From Cornus controversa (lineage: Eukaryota; Streptophyta; Magnoliopsida; Cornales; Cornaceae), in the NCBI GenBank assembly GCA_026545225.1, contig CM048847.1, positions 5,332,001-5,396,000 of the forward strand: a stretch of 64,000 bases of DNA, written 5' to 3'. Position numbers and translations under genes: made by a program. Within the stretch, counting starts at the first letter, position 1; each line of letters opens with the position of its first letter. Positions 32,200 through 43,038 of the stretch are shown here, piece by piece. Under the pieces are notes generated by a model. It saw only the letters and a program-made list of their open reading frames with translations. It did no database searches and was not told the DNA's origin.

Positions 32200-33597
32200 C
32201 TAATGAGAAATTTTATCATTAGGACTCTTTGTCTCCTCTTCTTCATCAAGCTTCTTCTCCCCCACCTTATTGTCACTTATTTCTCCACTTCTAAGAGTGG
32301 TGATGGCTTGAAATTGTTCATGGTGTGGGTTGCTCAAAGAAGAAATATTGTCAAGGACATGAACCCCTCTTGGGTTGGCAACTAGTTGAGTTGGTAGTTT
32401 CCCCTCTTCTCTTCTACTCACGGCATTGACAAGTTGTCCAAACTGATATTCCAGTTTGGCAATTGACTGAGAGTGAGAGTGAACCAGTTGAACAGTGGAT
32501 TGAACTATTGCTGCAGTAGCTTCCACCATCTCAACAATAGAGTCAAGCTTCTCAAGTTTTTCTAGGACAATTGCCATCTTGTCCTCAATGGCTGAATACC
32601 TCTGTGCTATAGGAACTTGTTCTTGATATAATTGTGAAGGCACATAGTTCTGAGGTTGAAAAGTGGGCTGAATTGCTGCCCCTTGCTCTTGTGGAAGATA
32701 AAAAAATTGCCCAAGTGAAGGACAATTATTCACATGGTGCATAGGACTCGAGTAAAAATCACATGGCTCAAAAATAGGAGGATATGAAGATTGATTAGGC
32801 ACTTGACCAACCGCCATGAGTTGCACCACTCTCTGTGACACAGCATCCACAATGGTAGACATAGCATCTGCAGAATCAATCTCAAAAATATCATCTGCCT
32901 TCCTCGAATAGGTTGGTCTACTTGAATAAGATGAAGACACATATTGTAAAGAATTGTCACTGAGATTCTCGAACAAAGTCCATGCTTCATCTTCACTTTT
33001 TAACATTAAAGTGCCCCCACATGATGCATCCACCATCTGTCTGTTACTTTCTGTCAGTCCCTCATAGAAACATTGCACTAACTGCCACTTTGGAACTTGG
33101 TGATGAGGACACTTCCTAAAAAGGTCCTTGAATCTCTCCCATGTCTCAAAAAATTGTCCCCCCTCAAATTGAGAGAAACCAGTGATAGCTCGTCTGAATT
33201 GATTGGTCCTCCCTATCGAAAAATATTTCTTCAAAAACTCATTTTGCAGTTGAGTCCATGTAGTGATAGAACTCACCGGTAGAGATCTGAACCAATACTT
33301 GGCCTTCTCCTTTAGAGAGAATGGAAAGAGTCGCATCCGAAAAGCATCTTCTGAGAAGTTATGAATTTTCGTTAATGAGCAAACTTCTATAAATTCATCC
33401 AAGTGCTTGTACGGATCCTCATGAGTCAACCCAAAATAAGATGGTAACATATGAATGATACTGGGCTTGATCTCATAGTTCTGTGCTGTGACATTAGGCA
33501 ATTGAAAATCAGCTGGTGAATTATAAGTCTCTGGGATATAGTAGTCTCTAAGCAATCTCGCTCTTTCCACAACAGCATTACCACGCACACCATCCAT
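32200..33597 (-). CDS. gag: gag of Athila-like remnant G (465 aa)
   Basis: Starts MDGVRGNAVVERARLLRDYY. The capsid-like domain is clear: FGLTHEDPYKHLDEFIEVCS, AFRMRLFPFSLKEKAKYWFR, LQNEFLKKYFSIGRTNQFRR, AITGFSQFEGGQFFETWERF and CPHHQVPKWQLVQCFYEGLT, with the same block order as element 4 but many substitutions, so it is a separate Athila family. A short knuckle-like CDFYSSPMHHVNNC segment, a coiled-coil-like part and RREEGKLPTQLVANPRGVHV follow. The reading frame looks whole over 465 codons. It lies on its own without pol. Confidence 0.85.
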   Translation of the reverse strand: MDGVRGNAVVERARLLRDYYIPETYNSPADFQLPNVTAQNYEIKPSIIHMLPSYFGLTHEDPYKHLDEFIEVCSLTKIHNFSEDAFRMRLFPFSLKEKAKYWFRSLPVSSITTWTQLQNEFLKKYFSIGRTNQFRRAITGFSQFEGGQFFETWERFKDLFRKCPHHQVPKWQLVQCFYEGLTESNRQMVDASCGGTLMLKSEDEAWTLFENLSDNSLQYVSSSYSSRPTYSRKADDIFEIDSADAMSTIVDAVSQRVVQLMAVGQVPNQSSYPPIFEPCDFYSSPMHHVNNCPSLGQFFYLPQEQGAAIQPTFQPQNYVPSQLYQEQVPIAQRYSAIEDKMAIVLEKLEKLDSIVEMVEATAAIVQSTVQLVHSHSQSIAKLEYQFGQLVNAVSRREEGKLPTQLVANPRGVHVLDNISSLSNPHHEQFQAITTLRSGEISDNKVGEKKLDEEEETKSPNDKISH

Positions 33598-33738
33598 GAT
33601 GTAAATAATCTATTCCTCTTGCTCAATGGTATGGTGATTGAAGTATTGGAAAAGAAAAGAAAAGAAAAAAAAATTAGGTTAGTAGCAAAAATAAAAATTC
33701 TAAACTAAAAAATAAAATAAAACTAACTAGTAATTGAA

Positions 33739-33770
<32 letters not shown>

Positions 33771-33851
33771 AAAAGAAAAATAAAAAAAAAATTCCTAAAC
33801 TAAAAATCCAATTAGAACTAATTCTAAAAATCCAAACAATCAAATAGACAG

Positions 33852-33869
33852 TCCCCGGCAACGGCGCCA
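33852..33869 (-). promoter_or_regulatory. Primer-binding site, tRNA-Asp (remnant G)
   Basis: TCCCCGGCAACGGCGCCA on the plus strand, the exact tRNA-Asp 3' end, hence a minus-strand primer site. It is followed by AAAAATTGATTCG, where TGATTC marks the right LTR edge at 33875. Confidence 0.9.
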
Positions 33870-33874
33870 AAAAT

Positions 33875-34115
33875 TGATTCGTGTGTGAGTGACTCAAAAA
33901 GTATATCAATTAAAAATTACCACACTTCGCAATAGAACGAATTCTTTGCAGAATAGGGCTATCGAAAGGAAGGGGTGTCGAACCCGGGAAACCGGAGGTT
34001 AACCCGTCCATTAGTCCCAATGGACCCTTTTTATCCTTTATAAAGTATCATGCTCTGATACCATCCTATCACGCCCCGATTCCTGAGGCCCAGAAACCGA
34101 GGTGTGAACCCCGTG
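33875..34115 (-). other. Junction of LTR scraps with a tRNA-Met-type primer site
   Basis: 33875 to about 34040 is a scrap of the G 5' LTR or neighbouring internal sequence. At 34052-34063 the minus strand reads TGGTATCAGAGC, the usual plant initiator-tRNA-Met primer site, and 34067-34115 is the terminal part of a family A/B LTR ending GGGGCGTGATA. So the long-LTR families prime from tRNA-Met, unlike Athila. The scrap ends where B2 begins. Confidence 0.65.
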
Positions 34116-34500
34116 TGTAGAGACCGTGCCCAATTTTGGCCGGTTTTTTTTTCAACTTTTGTCATTTATTGCTTTAAGTGCATTTTAAATGATGTTTAAT
34201 ATGTTTTGAATGTGGGGAACATGTTTAGAGGGCTGGTATAGGGTTTTGGAAAGTTTTGGGGACTTTTGACAAAAGTTGACTTTTTTGAGTTTGGTCAACC
34301 TAGGGGTGTGGGCCTTGTGGGCCCAGAAATTTTAAAAGTGTCAGAATGACTTCAAAATTTGAGGATAGCTTAAATAAAATATTTGACGCGCAACGGAGTT
34401 GATTTCGTGTCAATCTGAGTTACGGAACTCCGAAAATGAGCCCGAGAAGGTTTTGCAAAAAGGTGATGGCAAACTAGTAATTAAGAAGAGGTCTCTTAGC

Positions 34501-34508
34501 TATAAATA
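34501..34508 (+). promoter_or_regulatory. TATA box of family-B LTR B2
   Basis: TATAAATA at about 385 bp from the LTR start, followed by a CT-rich leader, matches the position of TATTTTAAATATC in B1 and in the T 3' LTR. Confidence 0.6.
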
Positions 34509-34858
34509 CTAAGAGAGATCAGCTCTTCTCTCATTCTTCATTCCAGCAGCCGAGAGAGAGAGAGATATATACGTATATACATACAAGCCTCATCTTCTCC
34601 TCTTCTTCACTAGATTTGAGGGCCTTAGAGTGATATTTTGATTTGACCGAAGAAGGAAGAAACGATCTACACGTCGAGGGCTCGAGATTGATCGGTTCAA
34701 AAATCATTTCGGAGGAAGTTGGGTTTTGAGAGATTGGGGGAAATCAATTGGAAGCTCTTCCAATTTGAGGTAGGGGTGCTAGACTCACTTCTACTTTGAT
34801 CTTGTGGTCCCTTTCTAAATATCATAGGAGATAGCTTTTGATTTCTTGAACCTAGGGC

Positions 34859-34897
<39 letters not shown>

Positions 34898-35407
34898 CAT
34901 GGTGATTTATGCATGTATAAGTGTCCAACATGCTAGTTAGGGCTTATGCATGGTATGTGTGTGCCAATGTGACCATGAGGCTATTGGTGAAAAATGTGCT
35001 TGTTTGATGAAAACATGAAAAATATGATTTTTTTTTTAGCAAAACCTATGAGCATAGTGATTTTCATGATGTGAGTGTGATAGCATTGTGACAATCTTGA
35101 GTTGGAAGGAAAAATGCATTGATTTGATGAAAAATGCATGCATTGTGTGACTATGTGCATTGGTGTGATTATATGTGCTATATGATGATTTTGGGGCATG
35201 AGTGTGAAATTAAGATAAGGGGAAGGCCCCTAGGGTGAAAGACCCAAAACTTGGCCAAGAGGAGGTGCTCCCTTCGGGTTAGCAACCCGATAAAGCACAA
35301 GCAGAGTTTGGGTGCCGAAGAGACCCTTACTATTGGAGTGATGAGAAAGCCCCCTTTGGATTGATTTGGTGTGAGTTATATATATATAAGTTGTGACTTG
35401 TCCAATT

Positions 35408-35451
<44 letters not shown>

Positions 35452-36309
35452 GTATTTGCACTTTATGTGAAGCATCATGCATGATTTGAAAAACGTGGAT
35501 GTTTGGGTAAAAATGCATGAGCATGTGCATTCATGCATGGCTTACGGGTTAGAGTGGGGATGGGTGGATCATTTCTACTGAGCCGTTGAGATGCTCACCC
35601 CATTATATTAAACATTTTCAGATAAGGCGCCAATGGAAGACGAAGCATGATTAGCTCTATGGATATGTTGAGCTTATTTTTGGACTTTTGCTCTTTTGAG
35701 ATGTAGATAAATGTCCATGCCGGCTTGTGGCATGTAGACAATGGTTGTGGTGTTGCCTTTACATTTGTACTTTCTTATGTATGTGAAATTCAAATGTAAG
35801 TGCCACACTTGTAGGAAAGTGATTTTTTTTAGAAATGTATGTGTAATGGCTTCCTTCATTTGAGACTTGTTGAATGTATGCAAAAAGGGGCATTTAAATT
35901 CTTATATGTATGGTTCCATGGATTATGTATGGATTTGGAATTTAAATGGGTGAATGTATTCTTTTGTCTCTTGTATTTTAATTTCGTGGATATAAATGTT
36001 TAGAGTTGTGGATTTATGTTGGAATCATGGTTGTAGGATCTCAATGTATAAGTTAGGTTGTATGGTTGGGTTAATGAAGATCACCTTTGGAAAAATGAGG
36101 ATGGTTTGGTTCACTTGAATTTTATGTGCATTGTGAACTTTGGATGAATTTTCTATGATTATACAAGATTTGAGATTCAAATGTGTAGGTTGATGTGTGG
36201 GTATGATATTATATCAATGGTAGATGATTTATATGAGTTATGAATGATCTAAGGTGGTTTGGTTGAGATTTGGGTTCAAATTGATCTTATATAGGTGTTT
36301 GGGAGAAAC

Positions 36310-36560
36310 TGGGCAGTACATTTCGATTAATCGAAATGCCCATTTCGATTAATCGAGATGCCCATCTCGATTGATCGAAATGGTTGCGAGTTTTTATGGA
36401 TTTTTAAGCTTTATTTCGATCAATGGAAGTCCCAACTTCGATCAATCGAAATATTGCAGGTCCAAAGTACCGAGAGGCTGTTTTCTTCGATTGATGGGGT
36501 CAAAATCTCGATTAATCGAGATGGATTTCGATTGATCGAAATCCAATTTCGATTGATCGA
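36310..36560 (+). repeat. TCGAT-NN-ATCGA palindrome cluster in LTR B2
   Basis: About nine motifs of the TCGATTAATCGA, TCGATTGATCGA and TCGATCAATCGA types. An internal stretch reads ATATTGCAGGTCCAAAGT...GAGAGG...TTCTTCGAT, closely matching ATATTGCAGAG...GTCCAAAGT...AGAGG...TTCTTCGAT in the Athila spacers (near 1207-1268). Confidence 0.85.
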
Positions 36561-37163
36561 AATTACTATTCACAGCAAGGTTCAAAATTTGTCCAAACTT
36601 CGTTTCGATGTAATTTCTTCGTTTTAAATCAGAATTGAGTGTGGTTTTTTTTGAACTTGAGTATTTTTGAAAGCTCTATCCAATGGTGTAGGTTTCATAA
36701 TCAAATTGCATCTGTGTAAAAAGTTGAGGTCCAGAACTTAGTGGTTTATATGTATGGAACCAAATGTGAAAATCATTTGCAAGGGCCTTTGATGATCTAA
36801 TGCCACTTGAAGGGTGTGCATATAGAATGCTTCCACAATAGAAATGATTATAATGAGATTAATTTGTGAGGACTTGAGGTGAAATTACGGATTCACCCCC
36901 GTTCCCTTCGCTCCTAACCGGGTGTCAGAAACCGGGGCGTGACAGTGAAGCACAAAATTGAATGCTTAGTGTTTATATGTTTGAAATGCATATATGGGGC
37001 CGTTGTGAGGAAACGGGGAAGTGTGGTTGAATTACCTAGAGTAGGTTAATACTCGGGTATGGTTATGGTCATAAAGTAGGCAAATCACCCAGAGTAGGTC
37101 AATACTCGGTCACGGTGAGGGTGTTGGAGCGGTTATGTCACCTTGGAGTAGGTAAATACTCGG

Positions 37164-37440
37164 TGACAGTGGTCTATCCACCTTGGAGTAGGTAAATACT
37201 CGATGGTGGTGCTGATATGGTCTAACCACCTTGAACCATCTAAGACTCGGTGACGGTGCTGATATGGTCTAATCATCTTGAGTCAAAATAAGCTCAGTGG
37301 CGATGCTGATATGGTCTAACCACTTCGAGTTACCCAATACTCGGTGACGATGCTGATATGGTCTAATCACCTTGAGTAGACAATTAATTGGTGACGGTGC
37401 TGATATGGTCTAATCACCAATGGGCAAACCAAAATATTGC
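37164..37440 (+). repeat. 47-bp minisatellite in LTR A2
   Basis: GCTGATATGGTCTAA recurs at 37211, 37258, 37305, 37352 and 37399, exactly 47 bp apart, each unit with a CACCTTGAG...ACTCGGTGACGGT part. It sits after CCGTTGTGAGGAAACGGGG as in A3, A4 and X. Confidence 0.88.
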
Positions 37441-39339
37441 CCCAGAAGTATGACGTTGGCGGAGTAGGTCAAGGTCGTGAGATGGTTGTGGGAGGCGTCC
37501 CAGGTCTCATGGTTGGAAAAATATCATGTTAGGGTATCGGATGAGACCCGAGGGAGGATGTATATCTTTATGCTTGCGTACTTACCTGTTAAGCATGTTT
37601 TTCTATTTAAATGCATCTGTATTGCATTCGAGATGTGCTACTTGACGAGTAGGAGATGTAGTGGTTGATTTACATCGGTTATGTAGATGTGTTGACATAT
37701 ATGTTCTATATACATATTGGTGCTGAATGTTTACTGCTTTCAAGCATGTTGAAAACGATTTCAAAAATCATATATAGTGGATTTTGTATGTTCATATGTG
37801 CTAGAGTAGCCATATACATCATTGGTTCATGCATGCTAGGTAGAGCATGGTCTTAAATATTGTGATATATTTAAGTGCATGTATATTTTTGAGAATATGT
37901 GAGGATCGACCTGCTGCAGCGGTGATAGTATGGTTCTACATACCTTGTTGGGCCTTTGAGCTCACCCCCTCCCAGGTTTTGCAAGTATTGCTGAATTTTG
38001 AAGTCAGTAAGGGGGATCGGTAGTCCCAGTTGCAGAGGTAGTAAGTAGATTCCTTAGAATCTAATGTATGTCCAGGATAGTGGATAGATAGATGCTTTAC
38101 ATTTGGATTAAATGTATAAAGCGTTTGTGTAGATTCAGTTCCTTCAGTTGTATTTTATTCATGTGATGTATGTATTTAATACGGACATTCAAGGACTGAG
38201 GCATGTATATTTATGATTGTTTATGCATGTTGTAGAAATGCTGGGGGGACACGGGCCTAGAAGTGTCCATATTTATTGTTAGATATAAATGCTGGGGGGG
38301 ACACGTGCCCAGAAGTGTCCATATAAATTGTAAAGCAGGTGTAATATGCCAGGAGCTGATTATTTAGAATGGGTCATGCCCGATTTTCGTAAAAATAATA
38401 GGAAATTGAATTGTATGATCAGGTGGAGGTTATGTCGTGAGGGTGATCTCACGGGGTTCACACCTCAGTTTCTGGGCCTCGGGAATCGGGGCGTGACATA
38501 AGGTATGATCATGGTTTCTAGCTTATGAGTTAGAGTATTGATCCATTTGAACATCATGAGTTGTATATTGCATCTAGTATGACATGTTTAGTTTTATATG
38601 CTAGATATAGTGGGTTATGTACTAGGTGATTAGCATGACTTATGTGACTATACGAGCATATAAGTGTTCATGTTATGAATCGTATGATACATGTAGGTAT
38701 ACTATTATCACATAAAGATTCTAGTTTTGGGGATTTGATGAGACATGCCAAAGATTTAAGCTTGACTAAACTCACAATAGTTGAGAAATAGGAGTCGTAA
38801 TAAACTCCAGTGTGAAAGACTAGGACCTCGAGAAAGGTTTAATGTAGTGTTTTTCATATAGGAAAAACTAGGAACTAATTGTGGTTACAAGTTTGAGGGA
38901 ACCAAAGTTGGGAAGACAAGAATGGCATATTGCCAAGGTTAGACTAATAGGGGAAAATGGCCCGGCCGAACAGTTTTCTTTGATTAGTGTTTCTCTTACA
39001 ATATGTTAAGTCTAGATAGTTATGGAATTGACTCATTAGGTATTGACGAGTAAGGAAATGAGATTTGGATGGTTTAATATATAAAAGATTTTTACTCATA
39101 GAGGGGAATATGACTAAAAAAGGTCCACATAAGGAATTATCAGAATATACAATTTTAGATAAGCAAGAAAATACTTATCAAAGGATTCAAAATCATAAAA
39201 GTGGGTTAAACTAAGACCACTCTTGAGGTTGTATTGTAGTACTCGTCGGAGTACTTAACGAAACAATTTGGGGGTCTCGAGAAATGATAGATTTTGGGAT
39301 GGTTGTCAAGAAAGAATGTCCTTAAGGCATAATCTTGCC

Positions 39340-40250
39340 TGTTGACATACCGATTACGTTGATTGTTGTTGATATAGGCACAGTTTCATCTATTGACATG
39401 TCAATTGGAGTAACGAGTCTCTTAAAGACACAGTTTTGTCTATTGACACGCCGGTGGGGATGATGTCATCATAAGGACACAATTTGTCTATTGACACATC
39501 AAATGAGGGATAGGTGTTACTTCTAGACACAGTTTTGTCCATTGACCCATCCATTGTTACTAGTTGTCGTCGTCGAAGACATAGTTTTGTCTGTGACACA
39601 ACCCTTGGATTTGGTGATTGTCAGCTGGGGACAATTTTCTGTATTGACATGCCTGATGGAATGTTGCCATCTGGACACAGTTTTGTCTATTGACACACTT
39701 ATTGGAGGATGTTGTCATAATGACATACTTTTGTCTGTTGATACATCAAATAAGGGATAGGTGTCACTTCCGGACACAATTTTGTCCATCGACCTATCAA
39801 TTGTTACTGGTTGTCATCGCCGAGGACACAATTTTGTCTATAACGTAACCCTTGGGTTTGGTGATCGTCAGTTGGGGACAATTTTCTCCATTGACACGCC
39901 TGATGGAATGTTGCCATTTGGACACATTTTTGTCTATTGGCACATTTATTGGAGGATGTTGTCATAATGACACAGTGTTGTCTGTTAACACATCAAATGA
40001 GAGATAGGTGTCACTTCTGGATATAGTTTTGTCCATTGACCCATCCATTGTTACTGGTTGTCGTCACCGAGGACACAATTTTGTCTGTAACGTAACCCTT
40101 GGATTTGGTGATTGTCAATTGGTGGCAGTTTTCTCCATTGACACATCTGAGAGGATATTTTTCATCAAGTAAACACAGTTTTGTCTATTGACACATTCGT
40201 TGGGGCGGGATCTTTATCTCTGGACATAGTTTTGTCTATTGAGGTATAGT
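39340..40250 (+). repeat. Higher-order tandem repeat, 247-bp unit of five ~49-bp monomers (element T)
   Basis: The word GACACAGTTTTGTCTATTGACAC and relatives recur every 46-52 bp. Corresponding monomers are 247-248 bp apart: TTTTGTC-type cores at 39533, 39780 and 40027; 39584 and 39832; 39634 and 39882; 39681 and 39928; 39729 and 39976. About three higher-order units with decayed ends. 247 is not a multiple of three and the frames are not conserved, so it is not coding. Confidence 0.88.
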
Positions 40251-41066
40251 TACGGGTAATATGACCCTAAGAGATCAAATTTTTTATTATTGTACAAGAT
40301 TTGACTCAGTTTTGGAGCATGATTAGTTTTGACGTCATGAGAGAAGAATGATGATAACACCATTAGTTTTATTCTTGGTTAATCATTGACCAAAGGACAG
40401 GTGTGATATGTAGGCAGTAAGATTTCTACTGAACCATACCTCATGATACTGGTGAAATGGATGGAATCCAAGGATCTATGTTGAGATATGGGTGGATGAG
40501 AGTTTCATACGTCTTGAAATGCCACCACAATGGAACCTGGGTGAACCGATTGAAGATTTAATTACGAATCCTTAGGAAATATTGGCCCAAGGCCAGGTAC
40601 AAGAAACATGGGTTAGATTTGTATACGTAGCGTAATCTAATGAAGAGATTCTTAAACTTGAGACTTAAGGTAAACGAGTTGGTGGATAGGGGTATGCACC
40701 TATACTTTTACTATCTTGAAAGTCGGTTGATTTTAGCTTTTAATCCTTCCTGAACTTGATTTAGGAAGTGATAATTGACGTAAGGGTTCACAGCATAATG
40801 TTTACACCACATTTTTGGTGATACTTGGATACATATATATATGTATATATGAGGTTGATAGCAACTGAGATGTTTCATGGACTTAGGGTGAAGTGGTGTA
40901 TGAGGGTAACTCAAGACCTCATTGGTTAAGGAATGAAGCCGAGTCTTAGAGACCGGCAAGTCAATAGCTTTTATCAAATAAGAAGGGAGATAAGAAGGGT
41001 CAATAAAAGTTGTGATGAATTTTGGAGAGTTCGAGTATGTTCTTAATTTCGAGGACAAAATTCTTT

Positions 41067-41080
41067 GAAGGTGGGGAGGG
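41067..41080 (+). promoter_or_regulatory. Polypurine tract of element T
   Basis: GAAGGTGGGGAGGG directly abuts the LTR start TGTAGAGACC at 41081. Confidence 0.75.
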
Positions 41081-41865
41081 TGTAGAGACCGTTACCAATA
41101 TTGGCCGATTTTTTTATTTTACGCCATTTTCGTTGTAAACGCGTTCTGGATAATGTAATGGATATTCTGATGGTGGAAAACATGTTTGGGAACATATTAT
41201 AAGGTTTTTGAAAGTTTTTGAAAGATTTAGAGAAGGTTAACTTTTCAGTCAAACCTGGAACTGGGATGCGGTCTAAGTGGGCCCGGGAATCTGAAAAATT
41301 CTCAGAAATAATTATTTTGAGAATGAATTAGATGAAATTTTTAGAGATTTAAGGAAGTGATTACGAGGCCGTAGGAGTTTTCAGAATTGAAAACGGAGGC
41401 CGAAAGGGTACGTTAAGTGGCTGGGGGCATTTTAGTCTTTTCGCACGCCCAAGATATTTTAAATATCAATGGCTGAGACTCCCAGGCAAATCCCATGCCT
41501 CTTTCTCTCTCTAAATGACTTCATCTTCATAGCTCTCCCTTCTCTATATGTCAAACCCATTCGGCTTGGATTCAAGACTTGTTGAAAAAGGGAGATAACG
41601 TAGAGGACGACTAGGGCTTCCATTTGGACCGAACATCTTCGTGGTTCGGGAAGGTAGGACTCGGCCAGAATCTTGGAGAGTGATTGGGAAGCCTTCAAAC
41701 TCGAGGTAGGGGTGTTCCTTCTCATGTACTTGTCGATTCTAGGGTTTCAGGTGAAACAGTGAGAGCTAGGGTTATGTATTGCATGATTCAGAATGGTAAG
41801 AGGGGTGAGATTTGGTGAGTTTCTATCTCTCTTTAGTTTCTTAGACGATTCCGAATGATGAAACC
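41081..41865 (+). repeat. Partial family-B 3' LTR of element T
   Basis: Starts TGTAGAGACCGTTACC and follows the first about 780 bp of B1: GGCCCGGGAATC, GTACGTTAAGTGG, TATTTTAAATATC at 41455-41467 and a CTCTTTCTCTCTCTAAA leader. Similarity fades near 41865 and the rest of the LTR is absent. Confidence 0.75.
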
Positions 41866-43038
41866 TAGTGGATAATTAACCACTCCCGTGACATGGTTGG
41901 GAAACTCTGAACCACATGTACGACTCATTTCCACAATCCTCCGAAGCACTTATTTCTTAGAGTCCATAGTCTCTACCTTAAGACCTATCCAGTCCATCTC
42001 TATCTCTAGTCTAACGCAACAGCTTCGACTAATCATACCAATCACTCACAGTGATACATCCCTATCATCTGGGATCATCAATACTCAATATCATTCCATC
42101 ATTTCCAAACATGGCTTTCCAACTGGCAGGCCACTCCGGGCATGGTTCAAACCCTGGTTATCGCAACAACCTACATCAATCTCATACACTTAACATAATA
42201 GGTGCACTAACTAAAAGAAGGCACATAGAGGGTGCACTTATCGAAACAAACCACGTGGTTCTGTCTAATTTCATATATCACAATCCATTGAAATCCAACG
42301 CCAAATTTAGGGTTTTATATTTCTCCTAATTTCACAATCTCATTTCTCAAGAATAAATTTAACTTCCTCGTCCATTAATCCTAACGGACATTTTTGACTT
42401 CTTAAGTATCCACCCATTCCTTTCCAGTATCTCTTTGGGCATCCCAAGATCCTGATTACTTCGCCTAGGGCCCCTCAAATTCTCCCATGCATCACTATTG
42501 CATTAGTCAACATCTAGGCATTTCGATGCATCAAAATTCCCCTGTAGCTAATCCTGCAGAATTTCTACAGACGATCATTTGGCCTTGTGTAACCTTAAGT
42601 CACCATACAATAGCTAACTCAACCACATTTAATCAAAATAATGAGGTCCCTACCATCATTCATAGGTCTTAAATTATACACTCTCTCATAACCATGTCTC
42701 AAACTTAGACATTCTCATCATTTTACATCTCAATTCACTTCACATAATCCAACATCTTATATTCTTCGGACGTCATAGTCATTGCACGTCTGCCAACTCC
42801 AAGAATTTGATTAATTCTGATCCTCATCCGACCATCTCAATAACACATCTTAGATATACCCAGTCTAAAATCCTAGTATCACAATACTACCGATTGTCCT
42901 GCTCTAAGGTCCGAACTATATCCTCAACATTCGTGCAAATATTGCAACGCTAATGTAAACCACTACCAAACTCTCGGTTTGGAAAACTACAAGGCAAATC
43001 ATACCTTTTTCATCCACAATAGACTCCTACTCTCAAAG
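41866..43038. other. Unassigned sequence left of A3
   Basis: About 1.2 kb with no domain, no LTR edge and no long conserved ORF. Base composition is AT-rich with many CA/TC words. It reads more naturally on the minus strand (GTCCGTTAGGATTAATGG near 42375 recalls the GTCCATTAGGGCTTAATGG tail of family-B LTRs), so it may be a decayed LTR in reverse orientation. A3 inserted at its right edge. Confidence 0.35.

Larger units (their letters stand above)
30951..33875 (-). mobile_element. Athila-like remnant G (minus strand, gag-only)
   Basis: On the minus strand: tRNA-Asp primer site 33852-33869, gag 32200-33597, a short segment matching the stretch between Athila protease and RT (31786-32193), A-rich sequence near 31630-31730, a GCGATCGATC cluster and a polypurine-like CCAAGTTTGGGGGAGGA near 30992-31008. 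No RT, RNase H or integrase sequence is present. It is either a non-autonomous gag-only derivative or a shortened fossil. The left LTR was not recognised; the right LTR is only a scrap after 33875. Confidence 0.75.
34116..36944 (+). repeat. Family-B LTR B2 (2829 bp)
   Basis: Starts TGTAGAGACCGTGCCC and ends ACCGGGGCGTGACA. It has TATAAATA at 34501-34508, a TA repeat at 34863-34892, the GGTGCTCCCTTCGGGTTAGC module shared with A1 (35205-35350) and the palindrome cluster 36310-36560. Flanks are CCGTG on the left and GTGAA on the right, so no target duplication: the right edge matches an insertion into A2 while the left partner has been lost. Confidence 0.8.
29669..38498 (+). mobile_element. Family-A LTR-only insertion A2 (target duplication TAAGG), interrupted by nested elements
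   Basis: Starts TGTAAGGACCAG at 29669 and ends GGGGCGTGACA at 38498, with TAAGG at 29664-29668 and 38499-38503. The left part (to about 30950) has the purine tract and GC-rich island of family A; the right part (36945-38498) has the 47-bp minisatellite, twin G-box units and the family end. Between them lie a minus-strand Athila-like remnant (G), a short junction piece and the family-B LTR B2. Part of the A2 LTR is missing, so nested insertion was accompanied by loss. Confidence 0.85.
38504..41080 (+). mobile_element. 3' internal part of decayed Tekay/Del-like element T
   Basis: Sequence on the far side of the A2 insertion. No clean domain can be read in 38504-39340. 39340-40250 is a tandem repeat. 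40440-41080 ends with TTAATTTCGAGGACAAAATT and a polypurine tract, GAAGGTGGGGAGGG at 41067-41080, directly before TGTAGAGACC. The frame-end wording (NFEDKIL) before a GGGG-rich tract is the usual 3' end of Del/Tekay chromovirus pol. Very decayed, many breaks; the assignment is by these end features. Confidence 0.55.

Noticed and set aside
39542-39967. Two ORFs over the 247-bp repeat as a repetitive protein
   Set aside because: The unit length is not a multiple of three and frames change between units.
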